A stretch of DNA of 64,000 bases from Chitinophaga sancti (GTDB lineage: Bacteria; Bacteroidota; Bacteroidia; Chitinophagales; Chitinophagaceae). Positions within the stretch are counted from its first letter, which is position 1. The number at the start of each line of letters is the position of its first letter. The notes beneath the pieces are model-generated. The model was not told where the DNA came from. It saw only the letters and a list, made by a program, of their open reading frames with translations, and made no database searches. Both the position numbers and the translations under genes were made by a program. This document shows, one piece after another, positions 25,262-32,842 of this stretch. Where the stretch lies: positions 930,001-994,000 of the forward strand of contig NZ_CP139247.1 of NCBI RefSeq assembly GCF_034087045.1. Direction: 5' to 3'.

Positions 25262-27367
25262 ATGCAATTACGTCACTTTACCCACTACATGGCAGCCCTG
25301 GGGCTGTTATCCGCTCCACTATGCGCCCAGGATAAAAAAGACCTTACCTACGAACAGATCTGGAAAAATGCCCCTTCCGGCATTTCCCAGCCACTACCCA
25401 ACATAACCGGTTGGGCGGATGACACACATTATATCGAAGTGCGCAATGGCAAGTCTTACACAGTAGATGTAAAGACCAGTGCAGCGACCGACTATTCCCA
25501 GGCCGGCATTGCCGTATCTGTAAAGGATCACGACATTATCTACACAGCTGCTGATGGTACTACTACACAACTTACAAACGATACGCTCACAGAAAAGAAT
25601 CCTACGATCTCTCCTGATGGGAAATATGTAGCGTTTACCCGTCACAATGACCTATATAGCGTAGAAATAGCCACCAAAAAGGAAACCCGCTATACCAGCG
25701 ACGCTTCTGACGTAGTATACAATGGTTACGCCTCCTGGATCTATTATGAAGAAATCCTGGGCCGGGCCTCCCGCTACCGTGCTTTCTGGTGGAGCCCCAA
25801 TAGCCGCTACCTGGCTTACATGCGTTTTGACGACTCACAGGTACCCGTATTCCCTATTTACAGCGAAAAAGGGCAGCACGGCTTCACAGAAAATACCCGT
25901 TATCCAAAAGCCGGTGATAAAAACCCGGAAGTGAAAGTAGGCGTGGTACCCGTAGCTGGTGGTGCTACCACCTGGGCAGCTTTTGACGAAAAGGCAGATC
26001 AATACTTCGGTACCCCATACTGGACAACCGACAACCATCTATGGATGCAATGGATGAACAGGGGACAGGATAACCTGAAGATTTACGATATCAACCTGGC
26101 CACCGGCGCTAAAAAGGAAGTGTACGATGAAAAACAGCCAACCTGGATCGACTGGAAGGATGGAATGACTATTCTTGAGAAAGGCAAAGGATTTATTATG
26201 AGAAGTGATAAAACAGGCTGGTCACACCTGTACTGGTACAATATGGATGGCTCTCTCAAAAAGCAACTGACTTCCGGCAACTGGACGGTGAACTATACCG
26301 TGGCCCTGGATGTAAAACAGGAACAACTCTACTTCGTAGCAAGAAAAGAAGCTTCTACCCGCACAGATCTTTATAAGGTAAACCTGAATACAGGGGCAAT
26401 TACCCGCCTCACCTTCGGCGAATACTACCATGCTACGACTGTAAGCCCGCATGGCGACTACTTCATTACCACCTATTCCAACCTTAATACACCTGCCCGC
26501 ATTGCGCTGGTAGACAACAAAGGCAGGGTAATCCGTGAATTGGGTGATAGCAAAGGCGCTCAATTAGCCAGTTACAACCTGGCCCTGCCCAAATTAATGA
26601 CTTATACTACCCGCGACGGGTTGACCCTGCCCATGACGGTGACCATGCCACTACATATGCAGGAAGGCAAAAAATATCCTGTACTCATCAGTATCTATGG
26701 AGGGCCTAATGCAGGCACCGTATACGATCGCTGGAATGGCAACCTGACCGCACAATGGTGGGCCGAAAAAGGTATTATCCAGGTGGTAATTGATAATCGT
26801 AGCTCTGGCCAGCTGGGTAAAATGGGCATGAACTACATCCATCGCAAAACGGGTATCTATGAAATCGAGGATTATATGGATGCTACCAAATGGCTCCGTT
26901 CCCAGGCGTATGTAGATACAAACAAGGTTTGCATCACAGGTGGCAGCTTTGGGGGTTATATGACCTGTATGGCGCTGACCTATGGCGCTTCCGTATTCAA
27001 CTATGGTATGGCGAACTATTCGGTGACCGACTGGCAGCTCTACGATAGCCATTATACTGAAAGATATATGGATACCCCTGCCGAGAACCCTGAAGGTTAT
27101 AAAATCACTTCGCCTATGCACTACCTGGACCGTTATAAGGGATTAATCAGGATCGTACATGGCACCATGGACGATAACGTACATATGCAGAACAGTATCC
27201 AGTTAATAAATATGCTGGAAGACATGAATAAGCATTTTGAATTTATGTTAGTTCCGGGAGAGCGTCATGGGTGGAGAACCAGTATCAAGATGAAGCATAG
27301 TGATATGGAGATGTACCGGTTTATCTATCGCTATTTACTGGAAGAGCCGTTTCCGGCAGAGTTATAA
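25262..27367 (+). CDS. S9 family peptidase, dipeptidyl peptidase IV type
   Basis: The 701-residue protein has a signal peptide (cleavage near LCAQ), a DPP IV N-terminal beta-propeller (about 60-440; e.g. TISPDGKYVAFTRHNDLY, YNGYASWIYYEEILGR, RYRAFWWSPNSRYLAYMRFDDSQVP) and a C-terminal alpha/beta-hydrolase domain. The catalytic triad is visible: Ser562 in GGSFGGY, Asp637 in HGTMDDNVH and His669 in GERHGW. The EE pair in YYEEILGR matches the double-Glu motif that anchors the substrate N-terminus in DPP IV. It would remove Xaa-Pro or Xaa-Ala dipeptides from peptides in the periplasm. It stands alone, after the lysS terminator and before the two small-RNA copies. Confidence 0.92.
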   Translation: MQLRHFTHYMAALGLLSAPLCAQDKKDLTYEQIWKNAPSGISQPLPNITGWADDTHYIEVRNGKSYTVDVKTSAATDYSQAGIAVSVKDHDIIYTAADGTTTQLTNDTLTEKNPTISPDGKYVAFTRHNDLYSVEIATKKETRYTSDASDVVYNGYASWIYYEEILGRASRYRAFWWSPNSRYLAYMRFDDSQVPVFPIYSEKGQHGFTENTRYPKAGDKNPEVKVGVVPVAGGATTWAAFDEKADQYFGTPYWTTDNHLWMQWMNRGQDNLKIYDINLATGAKKEVYDEKQPTWIDWKDGMTILEKGKGFIMRSDKTGWSHLYWYNMDGSLKKQLTSGNWTVNYTVALDVKQEQLYFVARKEASTRTDLYKVNLNTGAITRLTFGEYYHATTVSPHGDYFITTYSNLNTPARIALVDNKGRVIRELGDSKGAQLASYNLALPKLMTYTTRDGLTLPMTVTMPLHMQEGKKYPVLISIYGGPNAGTVYDRWNGNLTAQWWAEKGIIQVVIDNRSSGQLGKMGMNYIHRKTGIYEIEDYMDATKWLRSQAYVDTNKVCITGGSFGGYMTCMALTYGASVFNYGMANYSVTDWQLYDSHYTERYMDTPAENPEGYKITSPMHYLDRYKGLIRIVHGTMDDNVHMQNSIQLINMLEDMNKHFEFMLVPGERHGWRTSIKMKHSDMEMYRFIYRYLLEEPFPAEL

Positions 27368-27433
27368 AAAAAGAAACGGGGCTGCAAGACTACAGCCCCG
27401 AAAAATTTTAACCATATCTTTATTGAAAAACCT
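27367..27433 (-). ncRNA. Candidate small RNA, copy B of a four-copy family
   Basis: On the minus strand: conserved core (27403-27433, with GATATGGTTAAAATT), a CGGGGCTGTAGTCTTGCAGCCCCG hairpin described by its ends CGGGGCTG and CAGCCCCG (27377-27400), and T-tract TTTCTTTTTT. The core loop differs from the other copies (CAATAAAGATATG instead of CATAGGATATG) but still pairs, with one bulged A. The terminator stem sequence also differs from the other copies while keeping all pairs. The spacing from -7 box to core is again 5 nt. The DPP IV gene ends at the 3' edge of this unit on the other strand. Confidence 0.6.
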
Positions 27434-27437
27434 ATAC

Positions 27438-27528
27438 CAAAGGTGCACGTATTTTGAATACAGGCAAAACCCATTCTGGTGAATGCTATATTTTTGTTTG
27501 GGAACGTAATAAAAAGGAAGTTAAACGT
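27438..27528 (-). promoter_or_regulatory. Promoter and phased 9-bp repeats of small RNA copy B
   Basis: On the minus strand TTTG (27465-27468), exactly 19 bp, then CACCTTTG (27438-27445). Upstream, in plus-strand letters, GGTGAATGC (27478), TGGGAACGT (27499) and GTTAAACGT (27520) follow a strict 21-bp period. The first starts 33 bp beyond the end of the -7 box. Confidence 0.55.
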
Positions 27529-27605
27529 ACCGGCTTTTGAAGGGGAAAATCAGTTTTTGAGGGGGGAACGTAACAGATGAGCCGTTAATGGTTGTACCTG
27601 CCTAA

Positions 27606-27669
27606 AATATAGAAGGGCGGTAAGAATACCGCCCTTGTAATAATTTTAACCATATCCTATGAAAAACCT
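27606..27669 (-). ncRNA. Candidate small RNA, copy C of a four-copy family
   Basis: The minus strand reads conserved core with CATAGGATATGGTTAAA (within 27642-27669), then a hairpin with arms AAGGGCGGTA/TACCGCCCTT (27613-27636) and a weaker T-rich tail CTATATTTT. A perfect -7 box TATCTTTG is 5 nt upstream of the core GG. Core and terminator are nearly identical to copy A. It lies downstream of csaA on the same strand, so csaA transcription could also run into it; the internal promoter argues for independent synthesis. Confidence 0.6.
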
Positions 27670-27673
27670 AAGT

Positions 27674-27743
27674 CAAAGATATAGTCTACAAAAATGAGTT
27701 ATCTTCCTATTTCCGTGAACGTTATAAAATAGTTCGTAAAACA
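27674..27743 (-). promoter_or_regulatory. Promoter and phased 9-bp repeats of small RNA copy C
   Basis: -7 box TATCTTTG (27674-27681, minus strand, perfect). In plus-strand letters CGTGAACGT (27714) starts 33 bp beyond the end of the -7 box, and CGTAAAACA (27735), a weaker match, follows 21 bp later. Confidence 0.5.
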
Positions 27744-27840
27744 GTAAGAATGAAGAGGTCAGCTGATATATATCAAATAAGATAATATTAATTAATTTTT
27801 AAATTGTAAATATTCTTAATTACTAATCAATACACCATTA

Positions 27841-28179
27841 TCATCCTACTTGCAGGCCATTCCGGACCGCCCTGTCTGGCTGTAACAACACTACTTCTTT
27901 ATCTGCACCCACTACACCGAGTACCAGGCATTCAGAGAAGAAATTAGCCACCTGCTTCACTGGAAAATTCACTACAGCAACCACCTGTTTGCCGATCAAC
28001 GTCTCTTCACTATATAATTTGGTGATCTGGGCAGATGAACGCTTAATGCCCACCTCAGGGCCAAAGTCAATTAATAACTGGTAAGCGGGATTCTTTGCCT
28101 TGGGAAAATCGGCTACTTCTATAATGGTTCCTACCCGAATGGCTACCTTTTCAAAATCCTGCCACGTAATCTGTTCCAT
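27841..28179 (-). CDS. csaA: CsaA-like tRNA-binding-domain protein
   Basis: The 112-residue protein is a single OB-fold EMAP/tRNA-binding domain: FEKVAIRVGTIIEVADFPKAKNPAYQLLIDFGPEVGIKRSSAQIT, then IGKQVVAVVNFPVKQVANFFSECLVLG and the end VVLLQPDRAVRNGLQVG. Length and motifs match CsaA, described as a dimeric export-related chaperone in Bacillus subtilis and a tRNA-binding protein structurally. It is cytosolic. No promoter box is obvious immediately upstream; instead small-RNA copy D ends about 30 bp before the ATG, so csaA may be expressed by read-through from that unit. Copy C lies downstream on the same strand. Confidence 0.9.
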   Translation of the reverse strand: MEQITWQDFEKVAIRVGTIIEVADFPKAKNPAYQLLIDFGPEVGIKRSSAQITKLYSEETLIGKQVVAVVNFPVKQVANFFSECLVLGVVGADKEVVLLQPDRAVRNGLQVG

Positions 28180-28208
28180 ATTGTTTTGATATTGAGGTAT
28201 TAAGATAA

Positions 28209-28265
28209 TGAAAAAAGGCGGTAAGATTACCGCCTAATAATTTAACCATATCCTATGAAAAACCT
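28209..28265 (-). ncRNA. Candidate small RNA, copy D of a four-copy family, upstream of csaA
   Basis: The minus strand has the conserved core (28239-28265, CATAGGATATGGTTAAA), hairpin AGGCGGTA/TACCGCCT (28216-28235) and a T-tract of six. The -7 box is TATATTTA (28270-28277, 7 of 8), 5 nt before the core GG. Its T-tract ends about 30 bp upstream of the csaA start on the same strand, so here the unit could be either a free small RNA or an attenuating leader. Confidence 0.6.
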
Positions 28266-28269
28266 ATTG

Positions 28270-28339
28270 TAAATATATACTGACCGTTTTGTAGAAAAAC
28301 CTGCCATTTAGTGAATGTTATAATATTGCCGGTGAATGC
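28270..28339 (-). promoter_or_regulatory. Promoter and phased 9-bp repeats of small RNA copy D
   Basis: -7 box TATATTTA (28270-28277, minus strand). In plus-strand letters AGTGAATGT (28310) begins 33 bp beyond the end of the -7 box, and GGTGAATGC (28331) follows exactly 21 bp later. Confidence 0.5.
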
Positions 28340-28475
28340 ACGATTTAGTGATTATTCGAACATATGCCAGAGTATCATTATATTATAAAATAGATGGCTA
28401 CGTGCACATACTTAATGGCATGGTTCTTGCGTTTTATAAGTACAAAATTTTAGGTTAAAAAATAGGTTAAAGCGA

Positions 28476-28511
28476 AACGGCCCATCATTGCATACGCAAT
28501 GATGGGCCGTT
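28476..28511 (-). terminator. Terminator after lptC
   Basis: AACGGCCCATCATTGC pairs perfectly with GCAATGATGGGCCGTT around a 4-nt loop. The following minus-strand sequence is only partly T-rich. Confidence 0.65.
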
Positions 28512-28529
28512 CTCGTTGAGTGAATATCT

Positions 28530-29084
28530 TTAGTCCAGCATGGTGGTGTCCTGTACCACAAACGGACCGGTAGGATGCAAGATGGTGTAGTTTGTAAAGT
28601 CCTGGTTGGAAATCAGACCGGTACCATATAGGGTATCTGTTTCCGTACTGATCCTCACCGGCGTATTGGAAATAAACTGTTGCTTTTTAGAATCCCAGTT
28701 CAGCTCCTCGCAGTCCAGCCTTTCTCCTTTCTTGTTGATAACTACCACATGATCTTTCAGAAAGATATTGGCATCATTCTCAAAATATTTGCCATAGCGG
28801 GCTGTCAGGGTACTCTCTACGCTCAGGGTATCGTTGTAAAACAATACCTTCAGTCCGTTATTAAACTCCACATAGATAGGTACTGCCAGGTGGCGCAGCA
28901 TTGTGGGGGCTGTCAGATTGGCTTTTACATGACCATCCTGACTGTACAGGGAGTTAATATTCTTCCCTTCCTCTACAGCGGCGGCTTTTTTATCGAGGTT
29001 CATCACAGCCTCCATATCGTTTTCGCACGATACGGCAGCTATCAGGACCCACAGGAACGCTAAACGCGTAATTATTTTCTTCAT
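28530..29084 (-). CDS. lptC: LptC, LPS export periplasmic lipoprotein
   Basis: From the ATG at 29084 the protein is 184 residues. It has a lipoprotein signal with lipobox AAVSC, then an LptC-type beta-jellyroll: NSLYSQDGHVKANLTAPTMLRHL, VEFNNGLKVLFYNDTLSVESTLTARYGKYFENDANIFLKDHVVVINKKGERLDCEELNWDSKKQQFISNTPVRI and DTLYGTGLISNQDFTNYTI. LptC passes lipopolysaccharide from LptBFG to LptA across the periplasm; Bacteroidota members are frequently lipoproteins, as here. The frame to 29114 adds ten residues before the signal and is rejected. It follows the Lon-substrate-domain gene closely on the same strand. Confidence 0.85.
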   Translation of the reverse strand: MKKIITRLAFLWVLIAAVSCENDMEAVMNLDKKAAAVEEGKNINSLYSQDGHVKANLTAPTMLRHLAVPIYVEFNNGLKVLFYNDTLSVESTLTARYGKYFENDANIFLKDHVVVINKKGERLDCEELNWDSKKQQFISNTPVRISTETDTLYGTGLISNQDFTNYTILHPTGPFVVQDTTMLD

Positions 29085-29117
29085 ATATGTGCTTCGGGCA
29101 GCAAAATTATGCAATTC

Positions 29118-29753
29118 CTAAATATCACCTGCCGACAGGTTTCGAAAATGCCCATTCAAATTCACCCGGTCCTTCAACCGTTCCATTTCCGCCATAACAG
29201 GCACGACCTTTAGCAGGTGTCGCTTCAGGTATTCCAGCCGCTGCATTTCCTGGAACAGGTGAAGCAATTCGTACTCCTCATGCAGCGACAATCCCGCATG
29301 GTGGGCCATATCGTAAGAAAGCAGGTCAGCGTCTTCTTTCTTAAAGCTTTTATTCACCTGTAGCAGGTTGTGTAGCTCTCTTACAGCCTGTAATACCTGC
29401 TTTTGTAAGCGCTCGTTCGAGTTAAATTGATTCTCCGGGTAGTTGACTATAGCACCTGAGTATAACTTGTCTGGAATGGATTTGATCACTTCCAGTACGC
29501 GAAACACCTTTGTTCCCCTTGTTACGACATCCAGCTCTCCACTTTCATAAGACTTTTCCACTCGAACTACCTCTACCAATGTACCGTACTCTACTATCTT
29601 ATTGTTAATCACTGCGGGAATTCCAAAAGTTTTCTGCTCGGCTATACATTCCCGGATAAGCTGTTTATATCTCGGCTCAAATATATGCAGGTTTAGCTGC
29701 TCTTCAGGATAAACCACAATACCAAGCGGAAATATTGGAATGAAATTCGTCAT
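29118..29753 (-). CDS. LON peptidase substrate-binding domain protein
   Basis: The 211-residue protein starts MTNFIPIFPLGIVVYPEEQL, continues LHIFEPRYKQLIRECIAEQKTFGI and EYGTLVEVVRVEKSYESGELDVVTRGTKVFRV, and ends with helical segments. This is the N-terminal (LAN/PUA-like) domain of Lon proteases without the ATPase and protease parts. Stand-alone forms are common; their role in cells is unclear, perhaps substrate recognition or quality control. It is cytosolic and sits 33 bp upstream of lptC on the same strand, so they are probably cotranscribed. The length is normal for stand-alone forms, not a truncation. Confidence 0.88.
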   Translation of the reverse strand: MTNFIPIFPLGIVVYPEEQLNLHIFEPRYKQLIRECIAEQKTFGIPAVINNKIVEYGTLVEVVRVEKSYESGELDVVTRGTKVFRVLEVIKSIPDKLYSGAIVNYPENQFNSNERLQKQVLQAVRELHNLLQVNKSFKKEDADLLSYDMAHHAGLSLHEEYELLHLFQEMQRLEYLKRHLLKVVPVMAEMERLKDRVNLNGHFRNLSAGDI

Positions 29754-29812
29754 GGTTTCTAAATTATAGAATATATCTTTAACCCCAAATTATTCGCAAC
29801 AGCTTAACTTAT

Positions 29813-30862
29813 ATGCCACAACTATTATTCGACTGTGAGAAAATGAAATACCCCAATACAGGACTCTTTGAATTCTGCAAACAACTGGGATTTGCTCTAC
29901 ATAATAATAAAATGGCAGATGAGGAAATGGTCTATTATGTTCCGGCACAGTATACCGGTTACTTTGGAGAGAATGCGACTTATATCAAAAAGAATTCCCT
30001 CCATAAGCACTGGATGCCGACCTACTTTAAGCCAACTATATGGCATACCACTTTTCAGACGTCAAGATACATGCCATCAACAGGTAGAGCTAAAAAAGTA
30101 TTGACTATCCATGACCTAAACTGCATTCATGAAAAGATCCATCCAAAACAAATAAAAAGCACCTTAAAGGCTATCCAGGAAAACATTAACCGGGCAGATC
30201 ATGTTGTAACAATTTCTCAATTTGTCATGAATGATGTGAAAACACACTTGCATTTGAAAGACAAATCTGCAAGTGTAGTGCTGAATGGATGCCACTTAGA
30301 AGAATATCCTGACTTTAATGCACCGGCTTATCATCCTACTAAACCATTTCTCTTTACCATTGGAGGCGTCAATGCCAAAAAGAATTTTCATGTATTGCCA
30401 GCGTTACTGGTTGGCAATGATTATGAATTGATCATAGCAGGACCTATTTTCGATGACAATTATAAGCAGCATATCCTGATGACAGCACAGGCACACGGTG
30501 TTGCCAGCAGGGTAAAAATAATAGGTGCCATATCCTATCCCGATAAATACTGGTATCTTCGTTATTGTGTCGGTTTTCTATTCCCTTCTATTGCTGAAGG
30601 TTTTGGTCTTCCCGTCATAGAAGCTATGACCTTGGGTAAGCCATGCTTTCTTTCTGACAAAACAAGTTTGCCTGAAATAGGAGGACCTCTTAGTTACTAT
30701 TTTCACGATTTTGAACCAACCACTATGCAGGAAGTTTTCAGGAATGGCATACAGGATTACCTGAAAAATAATCCTTCCGAAGCTATAAAGGCACATGCAG
30801 CTCTGCTAAGCTATGATAATACGGCCAAAAACTATCTGAGTATATATCGCAGCCTTTATTAA
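29813..30862 (+). CDS. Glycosyltransferase family 4 protein, first of a tandem pair
   Basis: The 349-residue protein is a GT-B glycosyltransferase. The N-terminal half begins MPQLLFDCEKMKYPNTGLFE and has KKVLTIHDLNCIHE; the C-terminal half has the donor-binding GT4 signature: PFLFTIGGVNAKKNFHVLPALL, GAISYPDKYWYLRYCVGFLFPSIAEGFGLPVIEAMTLGKPCFLSDKTSLPEIGG, including the E-x7-E pattern. It would transfer a sugar from a nucleotide donor in the cytosol during cell-envelope or exopolysaccharide synthesis; the sugar is not predictable. The next gene, 17 bp downstream, is a clear paralog. It is divergent from the Lon-domain gene. Confidence 0.88.
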   Translation: MPQLLFDCEKMKYPNTGLFEFCKQLGFALHNNKMADEEMVYYVPAQYTGYFGENATYIKKNSLHKHWMPTYFKPTIWHTTFQTSRYMPSTGRAKKVLTIHDLNCIHEKIHPKQIKSTLKAIQENINRADHVVTISQFVMNDVKTHLHLKDKSASVVLNGCHLEEYPDFNAPAYHPTKPFLFTIGGVNAKKNFHVLPALLVGNDYELIIAGPIFDDNYKQHILMTAQAHGVASRVKIIGAISYPDKYWYLRYCVGFLFPSIAEGFGLPVIEAMTLGKPCFLSDKTSLPEIGGPLSYYFHDFEPTTMQEVFRNGIQDYLKNNPSEAIKAHAALLSYDNTAKNYLSIYRSLY

Positions 30863-30879
30863 ACTCAACTTTCATTTTT

Positions 30880-31923
30880 ATGCACCGCATCGGTCTGGAT
30901 TTCGAGAAATTAAAGTATCCACACAACGGTCTTTATACCTTCTGTTTACAATTAGGACAACGACTATTGAACCTGCAGCAGCAGAATGAACAACTGCTGT
31001 ATTATATGCCCGAATCTTTCACTGGATTCAATGGCAGATTTGCAACCATTCCTTATAAATGGTATGACAGATATGCCTTCTTTACTGAAAAGATGGACGT
31101 ATTTCATGCTGTGCACCAGACAGGGAATGTGTGGCCCAGAAGGCAGGCAAAAAAAGCACTGGTCACTATTCATGATCTGAACTTCCTGTTTGATCAACGG
31201 CTCAGGAACTGGCAGAAACAGCATCACCTGCGCCAGTTGCAGAAACAGGTAGATGAAACGGATATAGTCGTTTCTATCTCAAAGTTTACATTGAGCGTGA
31301 TCAGAGAACATATCAAAGTGCCGGAAAGTAAATGTCATATCGTATACCAGGGCTCTGAAGTAAAACAGTTTCCTGGGTTCGATACTCCTTCTTATAAACC
31401 ACAAAAGCCTTTCCTGTTTACTATCGGTATGCTGACAGCCAAGAAGAATTTTCATGTACTGCCTGCATTGCTGATGGGGAATGATTATGAACTGATCATA
31501 GCCGGCAGACAACAGGGTGATTACATCAAAAAGATTGAAGCAGCAGCAGCAGAATTAGGTGTGAGCAACAGGTTGAAACTGGTAGGAGGTATTACAGATG
31601 AAGAGAAATACTGGTATTATAGCCAGTGTCTGGCATTCCTGTTTCCTTCACTGGCAGAAGGTTTTGGCGCACCTGTGGTAGAAGCCATGCACTTTGGCAA
31701 ACCGGTGTTTTTGTCTGACAAAACGAGTTTACCTGAAGTAGGAGGGGCCGTCGCTTATTACTTCCGTGATTTTGCACCCGATGCTATGCAGGATGTTTTT
31801 GCGAAAGGGCTGGACCACTTTGCCGGCAATGATCGTGCAGATGCCATAAAAAAACATGCCCTGCAATTTAGCTGGGATGCTAATGCAAAGGCATATTTTG
31901 AATTATATCGAAGCTTGTATTAA
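30880..31923 (+). CDS. Glycosyltransferase family 4 protein, second of a tandem pair
   Basis: The 347-residue protein aligns along its whole length with the previous one: MHRIGLDFEKLKYPHNGLYTFC at the start, ALVTIHDLNFLFD, KPFLFTIGMLTAKKNFHVLPALLMGNDYELIIAG and FLFPSLAEGFGAPVVEAMHFGKPVFLSDKTSLPEVGG. It is a GT-B, GT4 enzyme with the E-x7-E pattern. The pair arose by tandem duplication and most likely adds successive or alternative sugars to one glycan. It is in one operon with the first copy (17 bp gap). Its stop codon overlaps the stop region of the convergent GT2 gene (31920-31923). Confidence 0.88.
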   Translation: MHRIGLDFEKLKYPHNGLYTFCLQLGQRLLNLQQQNEQLLYYMPESFTGFNGRFATIPYKWYDRYAFFTEKMDVFHAVHQTGNVWPRRQAKKALVTIHDLNFLFDQRLRNWQKQHHLRQLQKQVDETDIVVSISKFTLSVIREHIKVPESKCHIVYQGSEVKQFPGFDTPSYKPQKPFLFTIGMLTAKKNFHVLPALLMGNDYELIIAGRQQGDYIKKIEAAAAELGVSNRLKLVGGITDEEKYWYYSQCLAFLFPSLAEGFGAPVVEAMHFGKPVFLSDKTSLPEVGGAVAYYFRDFAPDAMQDVFAKGLDHFAGNDRADAIKKHALQFSWDANAKAYFELYRSLY

Positions 31924-32792
31924 ATCTTTATATAGTTCCGGTAATCGAACAAACGCTTACCGGTTCTTTTTTCTATCCAATACAGGATACTATCCTTGAA
32001 ACCAAATTTCTTCCTGCTGATATCGTGCTCAAACTTCCACCCCTTCTCATCAATCCTTGACTGCATCACAGCTGGATGTGTACCCCTGAATAGTTCCAGA
32101 CTATCTACCACTCCATAATCAAACTCCTGGATATTCACCCTCTTCTTCATCTTCTCATTATTCCCACCATGATACAACTGGTATGAATTATTCAGCTTCC
32201 TTGCCTGTGCTTCCGGATCCTTTACCCATCCATAATGATAGATGTTGGCATCAATCTGTTTTACATGCAATTTCTCTCCTTCTTTTCTGAAACCCTGTGC
32301 ATCGCGGTAAGAAGAAATCTTCTTATCATTTCTAATCACCCTGATCTCATACTTATACCACACTCTTGAATCACCAATATAATCGTAGCTGCCAAAGAAG
32401 TGCATGTATTCAAACAACAAACCTTCTACTTTAGGATCATCTTTATACTTTTCCATTGCAGCCTTTATTGCCGCATAATCTCTTTCATGCACCACCTCAT
32501 CGGCCTGGATGTAAAAACACCAGTCTGCATCCGGACTTACATGTGCAAATGCCTTGTCTGTTTCTACAGCCAGAATACGTCCACCTTCTTTCAGCGAATC
32601 ATCCCATACAGAATGTGTAATCTTAATTTTAGGAGAATCGATTGACTGAATGAGTTCCAATGTTCCATCGTCAGAATCACCTACACTGACAATCACCTCA
32701 TCGCACAGTGGCAGGATCGACCTGATAGATGCCAATACAGGATAGTCATATTTAACGGCATTGCGAACAAAAGTGAATCCGGCTACTTTCAT
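31920..32792 (-). CDS. Glycosyltransferase family 2 protein
   Basis: From the ATG at 32792 the product is 290 residues and opens MKVAGFTFVRNAVKYDYPVL, followed by LPLCDEVIVSVGDSDDGTLELIQ, typical of the GT2 (GT-A fold) nucleotide-binding part. FYIQADEVVHERDY carries the D-x-D-like acidic position (QADE) seen in waaE/KdtX-like and other Bacteroidota GT2 proteins. The C-terminal 130 residues are less typical. It likely acts on an envelope glycan with the two GT4 enzymes it converges on, with which it shares a 4-bp overlap. The frame to 32888 runs into the meaB gene on the other strand and is rejected. Confidence 0.85.
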   Translation of the reverse strand: MKVAGFTFVRNAVKYDYPVLASIRSILPLCDEVIVSVGDSDDGTLELIQSIDSPKIKITHSVWDDSLKEGGRILAVETDKAFAHVSPDADWCFYIQADEVVHERDYAAIKAAMEKYKDDPKVEGLLFEYMHFFGSYDYIGDSRVWYKYEIRVIRNDKKISSYRDAQGFRKEGEKLHVKQIDANIYHYGWVKDPEAQARKLNNSYQLYHGGNNEKMKKRVNIQEFDYGVVDSLELFRGTHPAVMQSRIDEKGWKFEHDISRKKFGFKDSILYWIEKRTGKRLFDYRNYIKI

Positions 32793-32842
32793 ATAATAGT
32801 TATATTGGCTGCGAAGATAATCCGTTATTCGTAATTTAGAAG

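Larger units (their letters stand above)
27368..27840. other. Intergenic region with two small-RNA units
   Basis: Between the DPP IV gene and csaA there is no supported protein gene. It holds small-RNA copies B and C with their upstream repeat regions, arranged head to tail on the minus strand. The rest is AT-rich, with an additional GGGGAACGT match at 27563 that is not in the 21-bp phase. Confidence 0.6.
28180..28529. other. csaA-lptC intergenic region with small-RNA copy D
   Basis: No protein gene is supported in this 350-bp gap. It contains small-RNA copy D with its repeats and the lptC terminator at 28476-28511. The remainder (28340-28470) is AT-rich and unassigned. Confidence 0.6.

Noticed and set aside
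27563..27571. Fourth phased repeat of copy B (GGGGAACGT)
   Set aside because: It is one base out of the 21-bp phase and was not counted.
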